Below are positions 55,066 through 63,554 of a stretch of DNA of 64,000 bases, piece after piece (position 1 is the first letter of the stretch; every line of letters starts with the position of its first letter). This stretch comes from Flavobacterium hibernum. GTDB taxonomy: Bacteria; Bacteroidota; Bacteroidia; Flavobacteriales; Flavobacteriaceae. Location: contig NZ_JPRK01000003.1 in assembly GCF_000832125.1 (NCBI RefSeq), positions 124,001-188,000 of the forward strand. Direction: 5' to 3'. Made by a program: the position numbers and the translations under genes. The notes beneath the pieces were generated by a model. The model saw only the letters and a list, made by a program, of their open reading frames with translations, was not told where the DNA came from and searched no databases.

Positions 55066-55489
55066 TTTCCTCTATCCATATTGCGATGGTTCCTGTTATT
55101 TCGGTATAGAGTAGGTCGTACTCTGTGTTATAAGCGAAATCATCGGTTAGTTGATAGCCGGAGAAAGCCGGCTCACAAACAGGGAACATTTTAAGAGCGA
55201 ACGGTCGCAGTTCCTCATCCGCCATTATGGTATCAAACTCATTGCATACGACTTGGAAAACTGTATCGAATTTGGAGAAGTGCAAGCCCTCAAAAAGAAT
55301 GTAATTGGCTATTTCGTTGCATTGTTCAATAGTATTTCCCGAACGAAAAGCGCCCTCGTAGGCATTAGTAGCCCACAAGGAACGTTGTTCAATAAATTTT
55401 TGGTCGTTTGCTTTTTCTGGGAAGCTGGTATTTAATAATTCTTGTAGTCGTAACCTGAAATATGATAGGTCTTTTTGTTGTGTATCCAT
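55052..55489 (-). CDS. DUF1896 protein
   Basis: A 145-residue protein of the DUF1896 family, always found next to the large helicase in Bacteroidota elements. It shows [20 protein letters not shown] and [20 protein letters not shown]. The C-terminus ([17 protein letters not shown]) overlaps the start of the helicase gene, implying coupled translation. Function unknown. Confidence 0.8.
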   Translation of the reverse strand: MDTQQKDLSYFRLRLQELLNTSFPEKANDQKFIEQRSLWATNAYEGAFRSGNTIEQCNEIANYILFEGLHFSKFDTVFQVVCNEFDTIMADEELRPFALKMFPVCEPAFSGYQLTDDFAYNTEYDLLYTEITGTIAIWIEENGLQ

Positions 55490-55612
55490 ACTATAATTTA
55501 TTAGAGTTTTAAAATTATAACAGTTTAGAAGAGCCTTTGTATAAGTGGTAGAGTTTGGCTTCGAGAGGATGGATTTGGCGTGTACTTATAAAATACAGGA
55601 GAAATTAATTTG

Positions 55613-55620
55613 TATTTTTG
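55613..55620 (+). promoter_or_regulatory. -7 box of the HEPN-like gene
   Basis: TATTTTTG fits the TAnnTTTG consensus, 61 bp before the ATG at 55682. A TTTGGCG stretch about 30 bases upstream could be the -33 element. It gives this gene a promoter of its own. Confidence 0.5.
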
Positions 55621-55681
55621 TAACCATAGAACCACTCATTAATACAACTTATTTCAAAGTATTGATGATTATATCAAAAAA

Positions 55682-56440
55682 ATGAATTACACAGACAATA
55701 TTGAGCGTTTAAAAATACTTCTTACCGGTGCTTCAACTGATGTTTCTATATCAAGCGAAAATGAAGCAGAATACAAAAGTTTAAAAAATGAACTTAAACA
55801 ATCGACCAAGTTTCTTTCTAACCAACCGAGAGAATTTAAAACTTGTGTTACACTTCAAGAATTTAGAAGAGAGATGCAAGCTAAAGGAGGATATGCTGAG
55901 CGCAGAAAATATATTAATGAGATATTCTATCCACTAATTTCTGATGAAAATTCTCTAATGGATAGTATAGAAGAAATACAACAAAATGTAAACTTTGGCC
56001 ATCTAAATCTTTTACCTCAAGATATTCAACAAAAAGGAAGAGAAATGTCGGAAGTTTACTTGTATTTATATTGTATTGAAAATTCATTAAGAAAATTCAT
56101 TGAAGAGATTATGAAGACAGAAACTGTAAATATTCCAAGAAAAGTACAAGACACAATAGATAAATTAAAAAAGAGCGAACAAGAAAGTAAATATTTACCA
56201 TTACGAGGTGGTAATGATTTGTTTTATTGTGATTTTATTGAATTAGGTAAAATAATAGTTGGAAATTGGTCAGTCTTTGGAAAGTATTTTCCGAAGCAAA
56301 ATGAACATTGGCTAAACGTAATGGTTGATGAATTATACAAAATACGTTGTTTGGTTGCTCACAATAGTTATGTTGGAAAAGATGAGCGGGATGCCCTAAA
56401 AGTTTATTATAAGAGCATTACTGCTCAATTACAAATATAA
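55682..56440 (+). CDS. HEPN (Swt1-like) domain protein
   Basis: A 252-residue helical protein. The C-terminal half reads as a HEPN domain: YLYLYCIENSLRKFIEEIM, DLFYCDFIELGKIIVGNW, and the RNase-type motif R222-CLVA-H227-N228 (R-x4-H-N). HEPN domains of this sort are ribonucleases of toxin and antiviral systems, and Swt1-type domains also occur in phage defence. The gene is on the plus strand against its minus-strand neighbours, has its own promoter and terminator, and is visibly more AT-rich. That suggests a recent insertion into the element backbone. No antitoxin-like partner is seen. Confidence 0.65.
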   Translation: MNYTDNIERLKILLTGASTDVSISSENEAEYKSLKNELKQSTKFLSNQPREFKTCVTLQEFRREMQAKGGYAERRKYINEIFYPLISDENSLMDSIEEIQQNVNFGHLNLLPQDIQQKGREMSEVYLYLYCIENSLRKFIEEIMKTETVNIPRKVQDTIDKLKKSEQESKYLPLRGGNDLFYCDFIELGKIIVGNWSVFGKYFPKQNEHWLNVMVDELYKIRCLVAHNSYVGKDERDALKVYYKSITAQLQI

Positions 56441-56474
56441 TCAATAACCCCTCCAAATTGGAGGGGTTATTGAT
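56440..56474. terminator. Bidirectional terminator between the HEPN-like and ORF6N genes
   Basis: Perfect palindrome with 17-bp arms (first arm 56440-56456, starting ATCAATAACCCCTCC) around a single A. It holds the ends of both convergent genes. Confidence 0.85.
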
Positions 56475-57357
56475 CATTCAAAATTTGTAACATCCTACCA
56501 ACCTCAATATCCATTCTCGAAAAGGCAAACCATTTCTTGCCCAGGTCTTTGAGTGATGCCCCAATATGATAAAGTTCCGTACTGTCAATAATCAAAAACC
56601 GGTCGTGGGCATCTGCAAATAATTTAACTTCAATCTGAGGATATTGGCTGTTGTACCGTTGTACATCCAGCCGTAGGTGATTGCTGATGTTTTTGGTATA
56701 TACTGTTGCCGTTACATTATTATTCCGTTTACCTAATAAAGTCAACACCGTATCGTCCACATAATTATCCAGCAAGATAATAGAACTTTTGGCACTTCGT
56801 ATAATATCAGAAACAAAGCTATAAGCATCGAAAATCTGTCCATCATAGAAAATCCCTTTTTCGCTGTGGAGTTTATCGCTTTCCAAAGCCTTAAAAATCT
56901 CTTCAAATTTTTGGTCAGCTTCTAATTGTTTCAGTTCAATTTTATCCAGACGATGAAAAAGCGAAGCATTGCTCATTAGCATTCTTCGCATTTCAACAAA
57001 AGCATTCATAATCTCAATGCTGACCTTTATAGCTACCGTTGAGCGGAGTACCGAAGCCAGCATTGCAATACCTTGTTCAGTGAAAACGTAGGGCAGATAA
57101 CGCCTGCCACCATAATTCAAACTTGAGGTCACAAATTGTGACCTCAAGTTGATGGCATCAAATTCCTCCTGTGCCAATTGGAAACGAAAGTTTTCAGGGA
57201 AACGACCTGCGTTACGTTTTACTGCCTGATTGAAGACTTTGGTCTCTACCTGATAAATCCTTGCAAGGTCGCTGTCGAGCATCACTTGTTGCCCTCTTAC
57301 AGTATAGATTTGGTTTTCTATTTCCTTGCTGGTAATGATAAGTTTATTTTCCATCAC
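56467..57357 (-). CDS. ORF6N-domain protein with C-terminal phospholipase-D-like domain
   Basis: A 296-residue protein. Residues about 6-130 form an ORF6N (KilA-N-like) DNA-binding domain: IYTVRGQQVMLDSDLARIYQ, NQAVKRNAGRFPENF and YVFTEQGIAMLASVLRS. About 165-290 resemble a PLD-like fold (SAKSSIILLDNYVDD, then DAHDRFLIIDSTELYHIGAS) in which the usual HxK is H-D-R, so catalysis is doubtful. Common in mobile elements. It overlaps the topoisomerase gene by 4 bases and is read after it. Confidence 0.82.
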   Translation of the reverse strand: MMENKLIITSKEIENQIYTVRGQQVMLDSDLARIYQVETKVFNQAVKRNAGRFPENFRFQLAQEEFDAINLRSQFVTSSLNYGGRRYLPYVFTEQGIAMLASVLRSTVAIKVSIEIMNAFVEMRRMLMSNASLFHRLDKIELKQLEADQKFEEIFKALESDKLHSEKGIFYDGQIFDAYSFVSDIIRSAKSSIILLDNYVDDTVLTLLGKRNNNVTATVYTKNISNHLRLDVQRYNSQYPQIEVKLFADAHDRFLIIDSTELYHIGASLKDLGKKWFAFSRMDIEVGRMLQILNDQ

Positions 57358-59438
57358 TTTTTGTAGCTTTTATTTTTATCAAACTCAAAGGAACTTTCGG
57401 CATTTTCATTCAACACGATATAAGCATCGAATTTTTTTCCTGCTTTGCTTTTCATTCCTTTGATAAGTGAAGTTTTCTTTTTATTGACAAGATTTTCAAT
57501 ATCGGTTATGCCGATTTGTATACCACACACATTACGGAACTGAACCCAATTACAAGCCTCATCAGTACACTTCACGATTTTATCACGGATAATGAGTTGC
57601 TGGCTTTTGCATTTCGGGCAAATGAGTTTTGGCAAGTTGTTTTGGGCAATGGAAGTCTGCAACAGCTCATTGGTAATAGATGAGGCGTAATTTTCCATTT
57701 CCTTTTGAAACACCCTTGCATCTGCTTCGTTGTTTTCGATTTTCTGCAATGTGAGTTCCCATTCGGCTGTCATTGCCACGTCTGCAATTTTGCGATTTTT
57801 GACTAATTCGTAAACCTGTAATCCTTTCTCAGTTGGTATTAAAGATTTCTTATCTCGTTGGATATAATTTCGAGTAAACAGGGTTTCGATGATGGAGGCC
57901 CTTGTAGCGGGAGTGCCGATACCGATGTTTTGCAACGCTTTCCGTTCTTCTTCATTTTCTATTTCTCTTCCAGCACTTTCCATAGCTGATAAAAGTCCTG
58001 CTTCGGTATAAAGTACAGGTGGTTTGGTTTTCTTTTCGAGAACGGAAGCTTCTTTTATTTTGAGTTCATCGCCCTTATTTAGTTCAGGTAAATCCTGTAC
58101 AGGCTCAATATCATCATCGGAGAAATTCCCTTTGATGGAACGCCAACCAGGTTCAATTATCTTACAGCCTTTTGCGGTAAAATCATAATGCAATGACTGT
58201 AAAGCAACATCGGTTATCTCCTTGATGCAGGCTTGTGAAAGGGCTTCGAGCAATCGAAAGGCAATCATATCATAAACGGAATTTTCCTTTGCATTCAGTG
58301 CTGAAGGAATTTTATCTGTAATCAACAAACCGTGGTGATCGGTAACACGCAAATCGTTCACAATACGTTTATTGAAGCGACCCCATTTCATTTTTGTAAT
58401 CGCTTGTTTGCAGCTTTCTCTGTCCTGTAAAGCCCTTACAAGATTGGGGATTTCTGCCCACATATCCTCAGGAATATATTTGCTTCCGGTACGTGGATAA
58501 GTGATAAACTTCTTTTCATAGAGGCTTTGAGCAATATTTAGGGTTTCGTCAGCAGACAAATTCAGTTTTTTATTGGCTTCTTTCTGCAATCCGGTAAGAT
58601 CGAATAGCAAAGGCAGTTGTTCCGTAACGCTTTTGGTTTCTACTGATGTAATTGTTGTAGTTTCGTTTCGTTGAATGGCTTTCAGCGTATCAACGGCAAG
58701 TTTTTGGTCTTCCCATTTTGTTTTGGAAATACTTTTAAAATCTATCAACTCTTTATTATGCGATAGCTGTATCTGCCAATAATTCTTAACCTTGAAATTC
58801 TTGTTTTCCAAATAACGTTTGCATATCAAAGCCAAGGTAGGCGTTTGCACTCTTCCGAGGGAATAGATACCATTTCCTGCGGCAATGCTCAATGCTTGTG
58901 TTGCATTAATGCCTACCAACCAATCAGCTCGGCTTCTGCCTTGTGCTGCTTGGTATAATCCGTCAAATTCTTTTCCTTGTTTTAGGTTTTCAAATCCTTG
59001 CTTGATGGCTTTTTCGGTCAACGAACTTATCCAAAGCCGTTCAAACGGTTTGTTGCATTTCAGGTATTCGTAGATGTAACGAAATATCAATTCGCCTTCA
59101 CGGCCTGCATCGGTAGCCACAATAATGCTCTCGCTTTTATTGAAAAGCTGTTCAATAATTTTTAGTTGCTTTAACGCTCCTGTATCGGCTGTATAGCCTT
59201 TATCTTTTTTTACTTTGCGAACAGTTAATAAAAAAGAATTGGGTAAAATTGGTAACGCTGTTTTATCAAATCCCGAAATTCCATAATCTTCGGGCATTCC
59301 CAACCCTATTAAATGTCCGAATGCCCAGGTAACAAAATAGCCGTTGCCTGTAAGGTAGCCCTCCTTTTTATCAGATGCTCCCAAAAGTCCGGCTATTTCC
59401 CTTGCTACGCTTGGTTTTTCTGCAATGATTGTTTTCAT
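57354..59438 (-). CDS. topB: DNA topoisomerase III
   Basis: A 694-residue type IA topoisomerase. TOPRIM elements are MKTIIAEKPSVAREIAGLLG and VATDAGREGELIFRYIYEYL. YSLGRVQTPTLALI is the strand-binding region, and the catalytic Tyr lies in ITYPRTGSKYIPEDM near residue 314. The C-terminus has a zinc ribbon (ICPKCKSQQ...KCTDEACNW). It relaxes or decatenates DNA by single-strand passage; the element-borne form presumably assists transfer replication. The DUF3945 gene is 3 bp upstream. Confidence 0.93.
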   Translation of the reverse strand: MKTIIAEKPSVAREIAGLLGASDKKEGYLTGNGYFVTWAFGHLIGLGMPEDYGISGFDKTALPILPNSFLLTVRKVKKDKGYTADTGALKQLKIIEQLFNKSESIIVATDAGREGELIFRYIYEYLKCNKPFERLWISSLTEKAIKQGFENLKQGKEFDGLYQAAQGRSRADWLVGINATQALSIAAGNGIYSLGRVQTPTLALICKRYLENKNFKVKNYWQIQLSHNKELIDFKSISKTKWEDQKLAVDTLKAIQRNETTTITSVETKSVTEQLPLLFDLTGLQKEANKKLNLSADETLNIAQSLYEKKFITYPRTGSKYIPEDMWAEIPNLVRALQDRESCKQAITKMKWGRFNKRIVNDLRVTDHHGLLITDKIPSALNAKENSVYDMIAFRLLEALSQACIKEITDVALQSLHYDFTAKGCKIIEPGWRSIKGNFSDDDIEPVQDLPELNKGDELKIKEASVLEKKTKPPVLYTEAGLLSAMESAGREIENEEERKALQNIGIGTPATRASIIETLFTRNYIQRDKKSLIPTEKGLQVYELVKNRKIADVAMTAEWELTLQKIENNEADARVFQKEMENYASSITNELLQTSIAQNNLPKLICPKCKSQQLIIRDKIVKCTDEACNWVQFRNVCGIQIGITDIENLVNKKKTSLIKGMKSKAGKKFDAYIVLNENAESSFEFDKNKSYKK

Positions 59439-59441
59439 ACT

Positions 59442-60908
59442 TTAAGATATTTTTTTGCCTCTGGTTTTTGCTGGAGCTTTGGGCTTTTCCTGTTGTTCCT
59501 GCTGTTGTTTGTTTTTCGGTGTTTGTTGACCAGACTTCAAAGGCTCTTTGATATTTTTGGTCGCTTCATTGGTCTTGCCCTCCGAATTGACAGCAGTTTG
59601 CGTTTTATGGGCTTCGGTTGGTTTTACTCTTTCCTTGTATTGATTTGGAAATTCAAAATTGGTTTTTCCATTTTCTTTATTGAAAGTGATATAACCTTGA
59701 TATGGTTGCCCTTTTTTATCTTTCAATCCATCAATGTAGATGGTTTGACCGGCTTTAAAATCCTTATGTTGATCATCGGTCAATTCTTTACCTCTGAATG
59801 TTTTTGGAGCTTCCTGAGATTGGTTTTGCTGATTGTTTTGAGTTTGTCCATTGCTTTGGGTTTGCCTGTTAGAATTGTTGCGGTCAAACAGAAACTCCAC
59901 ATATCGCTTGTCTGCATTGAATTGTACTGTTGCCGAAAATTCTGTTCCTTTGGTAGAAATCATACCCTCTAACTTTAGCGGTTTACCCTCCATTAAGGTT
60001 TGTTTCTGGGCATCGTCCAATTTCACGCCTTTAATTTCATCTGGAACTTTTATAAAATCCGTCCTCAATGCAATTACATCATTCGTTAGTCTGTCTATAC
60101 TGATAATGGAAGGCATCAGTTCGCCAGTTTTGGAATTTTTCAAATCTACCACACGCCCCATATTACCAGTTTCGAGCAGGTTCTTTTTGTCTTCATCCGT
60201 AAACTTGTGCCCGAAAAATTCAAAATGCAAATTGGGTTCTTTTTTGATGCCGTGTATTCCTACCACAACTTTTCCGTCTTCGGCTTGCTGTAAAGACAAG
60301 CGGGCATCTGTACGAAGAATTGTACCACCGAGGTTGACACCAATCGGTAAGAGTTCATTCGTTTTGTAACCTTTCAATAAAGGTTCAAGTAGGTTTCTCT
60401 TTTCAAGGTATTCCTTGCTTAATCCGAGATTGGTCATAGTATCCCAATCAATCTGCTCCGGTTTGTAGCGGTATTCGCTTGCTTGCTGTGTTGTTTCTGT
60501 TGTTGCCATATTATTTTGATTTACTTGTTTTTTATCCGATTGCTGTTCTATTTTTACTTCGTGATCTTTCATTATTTTTTCGCCTTCAGGAGTTGGCTTG
60601 TCAACCTGCTTTTGCATTTCCTGTGCTTTTTCAACAGCGACAGGTGCAGGCACTTTAAAGAATGAAAAATTGGTAGGGTTCTTTAGCTGGCTGAAAAAAT
60701 TGGAGAAGAAGTTCGAAAAGAAATCACCACTTTTGTCCACACGCATAAACTGGTTTTGGTTTTTCTTCGTGGGATCAACAGTTTCCATTTTCCCGTTTTC
60801 GTCTATACTCTTTACGGCTTGGATTTTCATTTTTTCTTTATCCAGCACCAGCAATATGTCCGATAACTGTTCGGGCATTTCCTGCTTATTTGTTGTTTCT
60901 TCACTCAT
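59442..60908 (-). CDS. DUF4099/DUF3945 protein of conjugative elements
   Basis: A 488-residue protein. About 160-280 match DUF4099 (YRYKPEQIDWDTMTNLGLSK, then LPIGVNLGGTILRTDARLSL). About 290-420 hold two DUF3945-type repeats, each with an LTDDQ.. K.GQ..Y.DGL pattern. The C-terminal 70 residues are Gln/Lys-rich and disordered, ending in TRGKKIS. It is a core gene placed just before topoisomerase III. Function unknown; a scaffold for transfer DNA processing is a guess. Confidence 0.82.
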   Translation of the reverse strand: MSEETTNKQEMPEQLSDILLVLDKEKMKIQAVKSIDENGKMETVDPTKKNQNQFMRVDKSGDFFSNFFSNFFSQLKNPTNFSFFKVPAPVAVEKAQEMQKQVDKPTPEGEKIMKDHEVKIEQQSDKKQVNQNNMATTETTQQASEYRYKPEQIDWDTMTNLGLSKEYLEKRNLLEPLLKGYKTNELLPIGVNLGGTILRTDARLSLQQAEDGKVVVGIHGIKKEPNLHFEFFGHKFTDEDKKNLLETGNMGRVVDLKNSKTGELMPSIISIDRLTNDVIALRTDFIKVPDEIKGVKLDDAQKQTLMEGKPLKLEGMISTKGTEFSATVQFNADKRYVEFLFDRNNSNRQTQSNGQTQNNQQNQSQEAPKTFRGKELTDDQHKDFKAGQTIYIDGLKDKKGQPYQGYITFNKENGKTNFEFPNQYKERVKPTEAHKTQTAVNSEGKTNEATKNIKEPLKSGQQTPKNKQQQEQQEKPKAPAKTRGKKIS

Positions 60909-60977
60909 AGTCTGAAAATTTTAAAATTCAATGCCGAATGTAAAGGAAGCCTTCACTGAATTGCATTACTTGGCACT

Positions 60978-60995
60978 CAAAGGCAGTGTTTGTCA
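60978..60995 (-). promoter_or_regulatory. CAAAGGCAGTGTTTGTC motif before the DUF3945 gene
   Basis: Differs at one position from the motif upstream of the ParA operon (ending 18886). It overlaps the stop codon of the HTH gene at 60993 and lies about 75 bp upstream of the DUF3945 start. Confidence 0.5.
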
Positions 60996-61301
60996 CTTAT
61001 TGACGTTCATCTTAATTGTGGGTGGGTTAAAGCTATCTCTGATGAATTGATGAACATCAGACAATTTGTAATAAAGCTTTCCACTAATAGTATAATAGGG
61101 CAGTTTGCCGATGGAGCGATACCGTTGCAGGGAACGGTTGCTGATTTTCAGCATCTGAAGTAAATCCTGGTTATCGAGCAGTTCCTCGCCATCTATGCTA
61201 TTACGTTTCTTCTGTAAATCATCTATATTATCGCCCAGCATATCAAGACGTCCCATTAAGCGTTCCATCCACGCCAAAAATTCCATTCTGTCAATATTCA
61301 T
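60993..61301 (-). CDS. Small HTH (excisionase-type) protein, second of two
   Basis: A 102-residue protein with a MerR/excisionase-type helix-turn-helix, DNQDLLQMLKISNRSLQRYR then IGKLPYYTISGKLYYKLSDV, preceded by a charged helix. Similar small HTH proteins pair up in CTnDOT-like elements and often act as excision or transfer regulators. It follows the other HTH gene by 24 bp. Confidence 0.82.
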   Translation of the reverse strand: MNIDRMEFLAWMERLMGRLDMLGDNIDDLQKKRNSIDGEELLDNQDLLQMLKISNRSLQRYRSIGKLPYYTISGKLYYKLSDVHQFIRDSFNPPTIKMNVNK

Positions 61302-61325
61302 AATGATATTTTTAAGGGTTCATAC

Positions 61326-61679
61326 CTATTTTTTATCTGTCTTTAGCTTTCTGCCTTTTTCTATATAGCTTTTACCTTTTGCCATAAGCTCCTGTACAAA
61401 TTCCTCACTACTCTGTATGGCGTTGGCATTAAGCATATCTTTTATGGATCCCATGGTGTAGAAATATTGACCGTAGATTTTTGAATAACTAATCTCGCCT
61501 TTGGTTCTCATACGCCATAAGGTTTTTTCGCTGATATGCAGGTATTGGCATACCTCGTGGTTATTGAGCCACAGGTCATCATAGCTTTTATCTTCCTGTC
61601 TTTTCAAATAGTCGGCAATGGCATTGATACGGCTATTTAGCTGTATCCACACGTCTTCTTCGATGGTTATTATTTTCAT
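61326..61679 (-). CDS. Small HTH (excisionase-type) protein, first of two
   Basis: A 117-residue protein with LNNHEVCQYLHISEKTLWRM then TKGEISYSKIYGQYFYTMGS, the excisionase-like HTH and wing. It is the first gene of the minus-strand run toward DUF3945, topoisomerase and helicase. A palindromic GGCAG-N7-CTGCC site lies about 45 bp upstream of its start. Confidence 0.82.
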   Translation of the reverse strand: MKIITIEEDVWIQLNSRINAIADYLKRQEDKSYDDLWLNNHEVCQYLHISEKTLWRMRTKGEISYSKIYGQYFYTMGSIKDMLNANAIQSSEEFVQELMAKGKSYIEKGRKLKTDKK

Positions 61680-61721
61680 TGCATAGCTTTTTAAAGTTCA
61701 CTATGCAAAATTGTGAAAGGT

Positions 61722-61738
61722 GGCAGTGTTTGTCTGCC
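61722..61738 (-). promoter_or_regulatory. GGCAG-N7-CTGCC palindromic operator before the HTH genes
   Basis: GGCAGTGTTTGTCTGCC is a palindrome and shares GGCAGTGTTTGTC with the sites upstream of the DUF3945 and ParA operons. The first HTH gene may regulate itself and the other two operons through it (inference). Confidence 0.5.
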
Positions 61739-61882
61739 AAGCCTTGCCAATTGGTTTGTCTGTTTTTTTAAAATTTTTACAATTAGGGAAAACCCTTGTT
61801 TAACAAGGTTTTTATGGGATTTTGGATATTTTGTAATGAAGTTTTGAGAGCATTTGCCAATTGGCAGATATGGGCAAAGAAA

Positions 61883-61908
61883 AAAGCAGTACGTTTTGGT
61901 ACTGCTTT
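61883..61908 (-). terminator. Terminator of the second rteC
   Basis: AAAGCAGTAC, a six-base loop, and GTACTGCTTT, with a T-run when read on the minus strand. It lies 23 bp beyond the RteC stop. Confidence 0.8.
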
Positions 61909-61930
61909 CAAACGGTTATTTTTGATATAG

Positions 61931-62776
61931 CTAAAGGTCTTTATCCATATATTCTTCGAGGGATATTTTGAGTTGGTCTAAAAATGCAGTTCTTGAACCT
62001 GCTCTTGTTTTCATTCGGTGGAAAGAATGATGAATATCATTTAAGGGAGTTCGGAATAGCACTTGAAAAATCAAAGCTAATTTTCGGATGCCTATTTTTC
62101 CGTATGCAATGGAATTTGAAGCATACAGAGCATATATCAGTTCGATAAGTGCATTTTGAGAATTGGTCCACGAAATATCCTTGTTTGTATCTAAATTTTG
62201 TAATATTGTATCGGGATTTTCTTCAGGATTTATTTTAGTAAGAGTGTAAGTATAAAGTAGTTCATTGGCAATAATATGTGCTATTTTGTTGTCGTAATAT
62301 GTGGAGAAGCTAAGGTCAATTTCAAATACGCCACTCTTTAATCCATCGTGATAGTTAATCTTTCCGAGCCTGAAATAAGTGTGATCACGGTCGGTTCTGC
62401 CAGCACGGTAATATCTGTAGAAATCTTCATTGCAAATACTTTCTTTATATTCTAACTTGAGATTTTTTAAAACATTTTCATAATAACTTTGATGTATTTT
62501 ACCATTACTCACGGGACAGGTAGTTTCTATCCGAAATACTTTATTGTAATAAATAAGTTTTCCAAGGATTTGCGGTTTAACATTCTTAAAGAAATCAACC
62601 TCTTGATCTTCATTTAAAAATCCAACTTGCAATACTTCAGTTTTAATAGCACACAACATTTCATTTAGAAACAAAGTCATTTGATATGCTTCATCAGATG
62701 ACCTTATCATTTGAGAAGAAATTTTGTCCTCCTTATGCCGAATTTCTGATAATATTTTACTCAATATAATTTCCAT
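61931..62776 (-). CDS. rteC: RteC-family regulator, copy 2
   Basis: A 281-residue RteC-like protein with KPQILGKLIYYNKVFRIETT, NEDFYRYYRAGRTDRDHTYF and ISWTNSQNALIELIYALYAS. It aligns along its length with copy 1 (48803) but is clearly diverged. It is the last gene before the right end of the element and points inward. RteC of CTnDOT activates excision genes; two diverged copies suggest either separate targets or an added element. Confidence 0.85.
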   Translation of the reverse strand: MEIILSKILSEIRHKEDKISSQMIRSSDEAYQMTLFLNEMLCAIKTEVLQVGFLNEDQEVDFFKNVKPQILGKLIYYNKVFRIETTCPVSNGKIHQSYYENVLKNLKLEYKESICNEDFYRYYRAGRTDRDHTYFRLGKINYHDGLKSGVFEIDLSFSTYYDNKIAHIIANELLYTYTLTKINPEENPDTILQNLDTNKDISWTNSQNALIELIYALYASNSIAYGKIGIRKLALIFQVLFRTPLNDIHHSFHRMKTRAGSRTAFLDQLKISLEEYMDKDL

Positions 62777-63012
62777 AGCATAGATGTTTTTAAAGTTTAC
62801 AGAATTTTATTCAGAACTCATCTAGTTCTTGGTATGCCAAAATTTGGAAATAATATTGAAACCAACACCACAGGTTCCCCCATATTGGGAAAGATTTTTT
62901 TGAATATTGTGTGCAAAAAGGGTAAAGCCTTATAGACTTTACCCTTTTATTTATTAAATTTGCAAAGATGATTTACAAGGTAATTCAATGAAAGTAAGCG
63001 CAGTGTGCACCA
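62777..63012. other. Right-end region of the element with a terminator-like hairpin
   Basis: No gene. At 62916-62948, AAAAGGGTAAAG, a nine-base loop, and CTTTACCCTTTT form a perfect 12-bp stem with T or A runs on both sides, so it can stop transcription from either direction at the element boundary. The remainder is the promoter side of rteC. Confidence 0.65.
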
Positions 63013-63033
63013 TTACTAAATCGTTACCGATAA
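63013..63033 (+). repeat. Candidate attR core repeat
   Basis: Same pattern as at 12140 in the same orientation: TTACTAA, one variable base, TCGTTACCGAT, one variable base, A. The core ATCG-TTAC-CGAT is a perfect dyad here. Differs from the left copy at two positions. Confidence 0.7.
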
Positions 63034-63062
63034 GGTTTTCAACTTTTGTAAACTGCTCTTTA

Positions 63063-63300
63063 TTAGCCAATTTTGGCTATATTAATCTTTTTCAGTAAAA
63101 AATTTAAATAGTCAGTTAGTGTTTTTATGATTGTTTCTTTGTCTATTATTTGGTTGTCGGGTCCTGACCAATTTTCTCTGTCAACAGTAGCAACTGTCAT
63201 ATAATTTCCGTTTCAAAATCTGTATGGTCGTCTTATATTCTTAAAGCCAAATTTTTTTCAATTTTGGATTTAGATATTCTTTAAGTGTAAATATTTCCAT
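63063..63300 (-). pseudogene. Degenerate small gene next to the right end
   Basis: Reading the minus strand from ATG 63300, MEIFTLKEYLNPKLKKIWL ends in a stop. After a frame change at about 63240 the text continues as NIRRPYRF, a stop, then GNYMTVATVDRENWSGPDNQ and a helical end stopping at 63063. The fragments look like parts of one coding sequence with at least one frameshift. No family recognised. Confidence 0.35.
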
Positions 63301-63554
63301 TATAATTATGTAGTCTTCTTTTATAGTTTTAAAATTTCCTGTATTACATCGCTTTAGAATTAAATACAGGTTTTTTGATTTCTTAAGCAGTGTACTGGTC
63401 AACGCTAACTTTCTCGCGCTAAAAGCAGTTTGGGATTAAGTATGCCTAATCTTCGAATAGCACAAATTATATGGTACAAGGCCAACTCTAAATTAAGCCA
63501 AATACCCAAATTGCTTGTAATGTGCGTTAGTGGTTCGTTCTTCTTTACATTTCG
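63301..63554. other. Intergenic region, right flank
   Basis: AT-rich, no gene or RNA seen. It carries short GCGTTAG-like words of the type common between flavobacterial accessory genes. Confidence 0.4.

Larger units (their letters stand above)
12140..63033. mobile_element. Tra-deleted CTnDOT-like integrative element carrying sulfur and redox cargo
   Basis: Bounded by a 21-bp imperfect direct repeat (12140-12160 and 63013-63033). It contains a tyrosine integrase at the left end; SSB, DUF932, ParA/TraA, DUF3408 and TraD; MobA/MobB/MobC; two RteC regulators; a methylase-helicase, DUF1896, topoisomerase III and DUF3945. This is the standard gene set of Bacteroidota conjugative transposons. The type IV secretion genes TraE-TraQ are missing, so on its own it should be mobilizable rather than self-transmissible. 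The cargo occupies 23019-48713. Base composition is visibly less AT-rich than in the flanks. Confidence 0.8.

Noticed and set aside
62950..62980. TTTGCAAAG near the right end as a CTnDOT-like attachment core
   Set aside because: No matching direct repeat at the left end, whereas the 21-bp repeat occurs at both ends.
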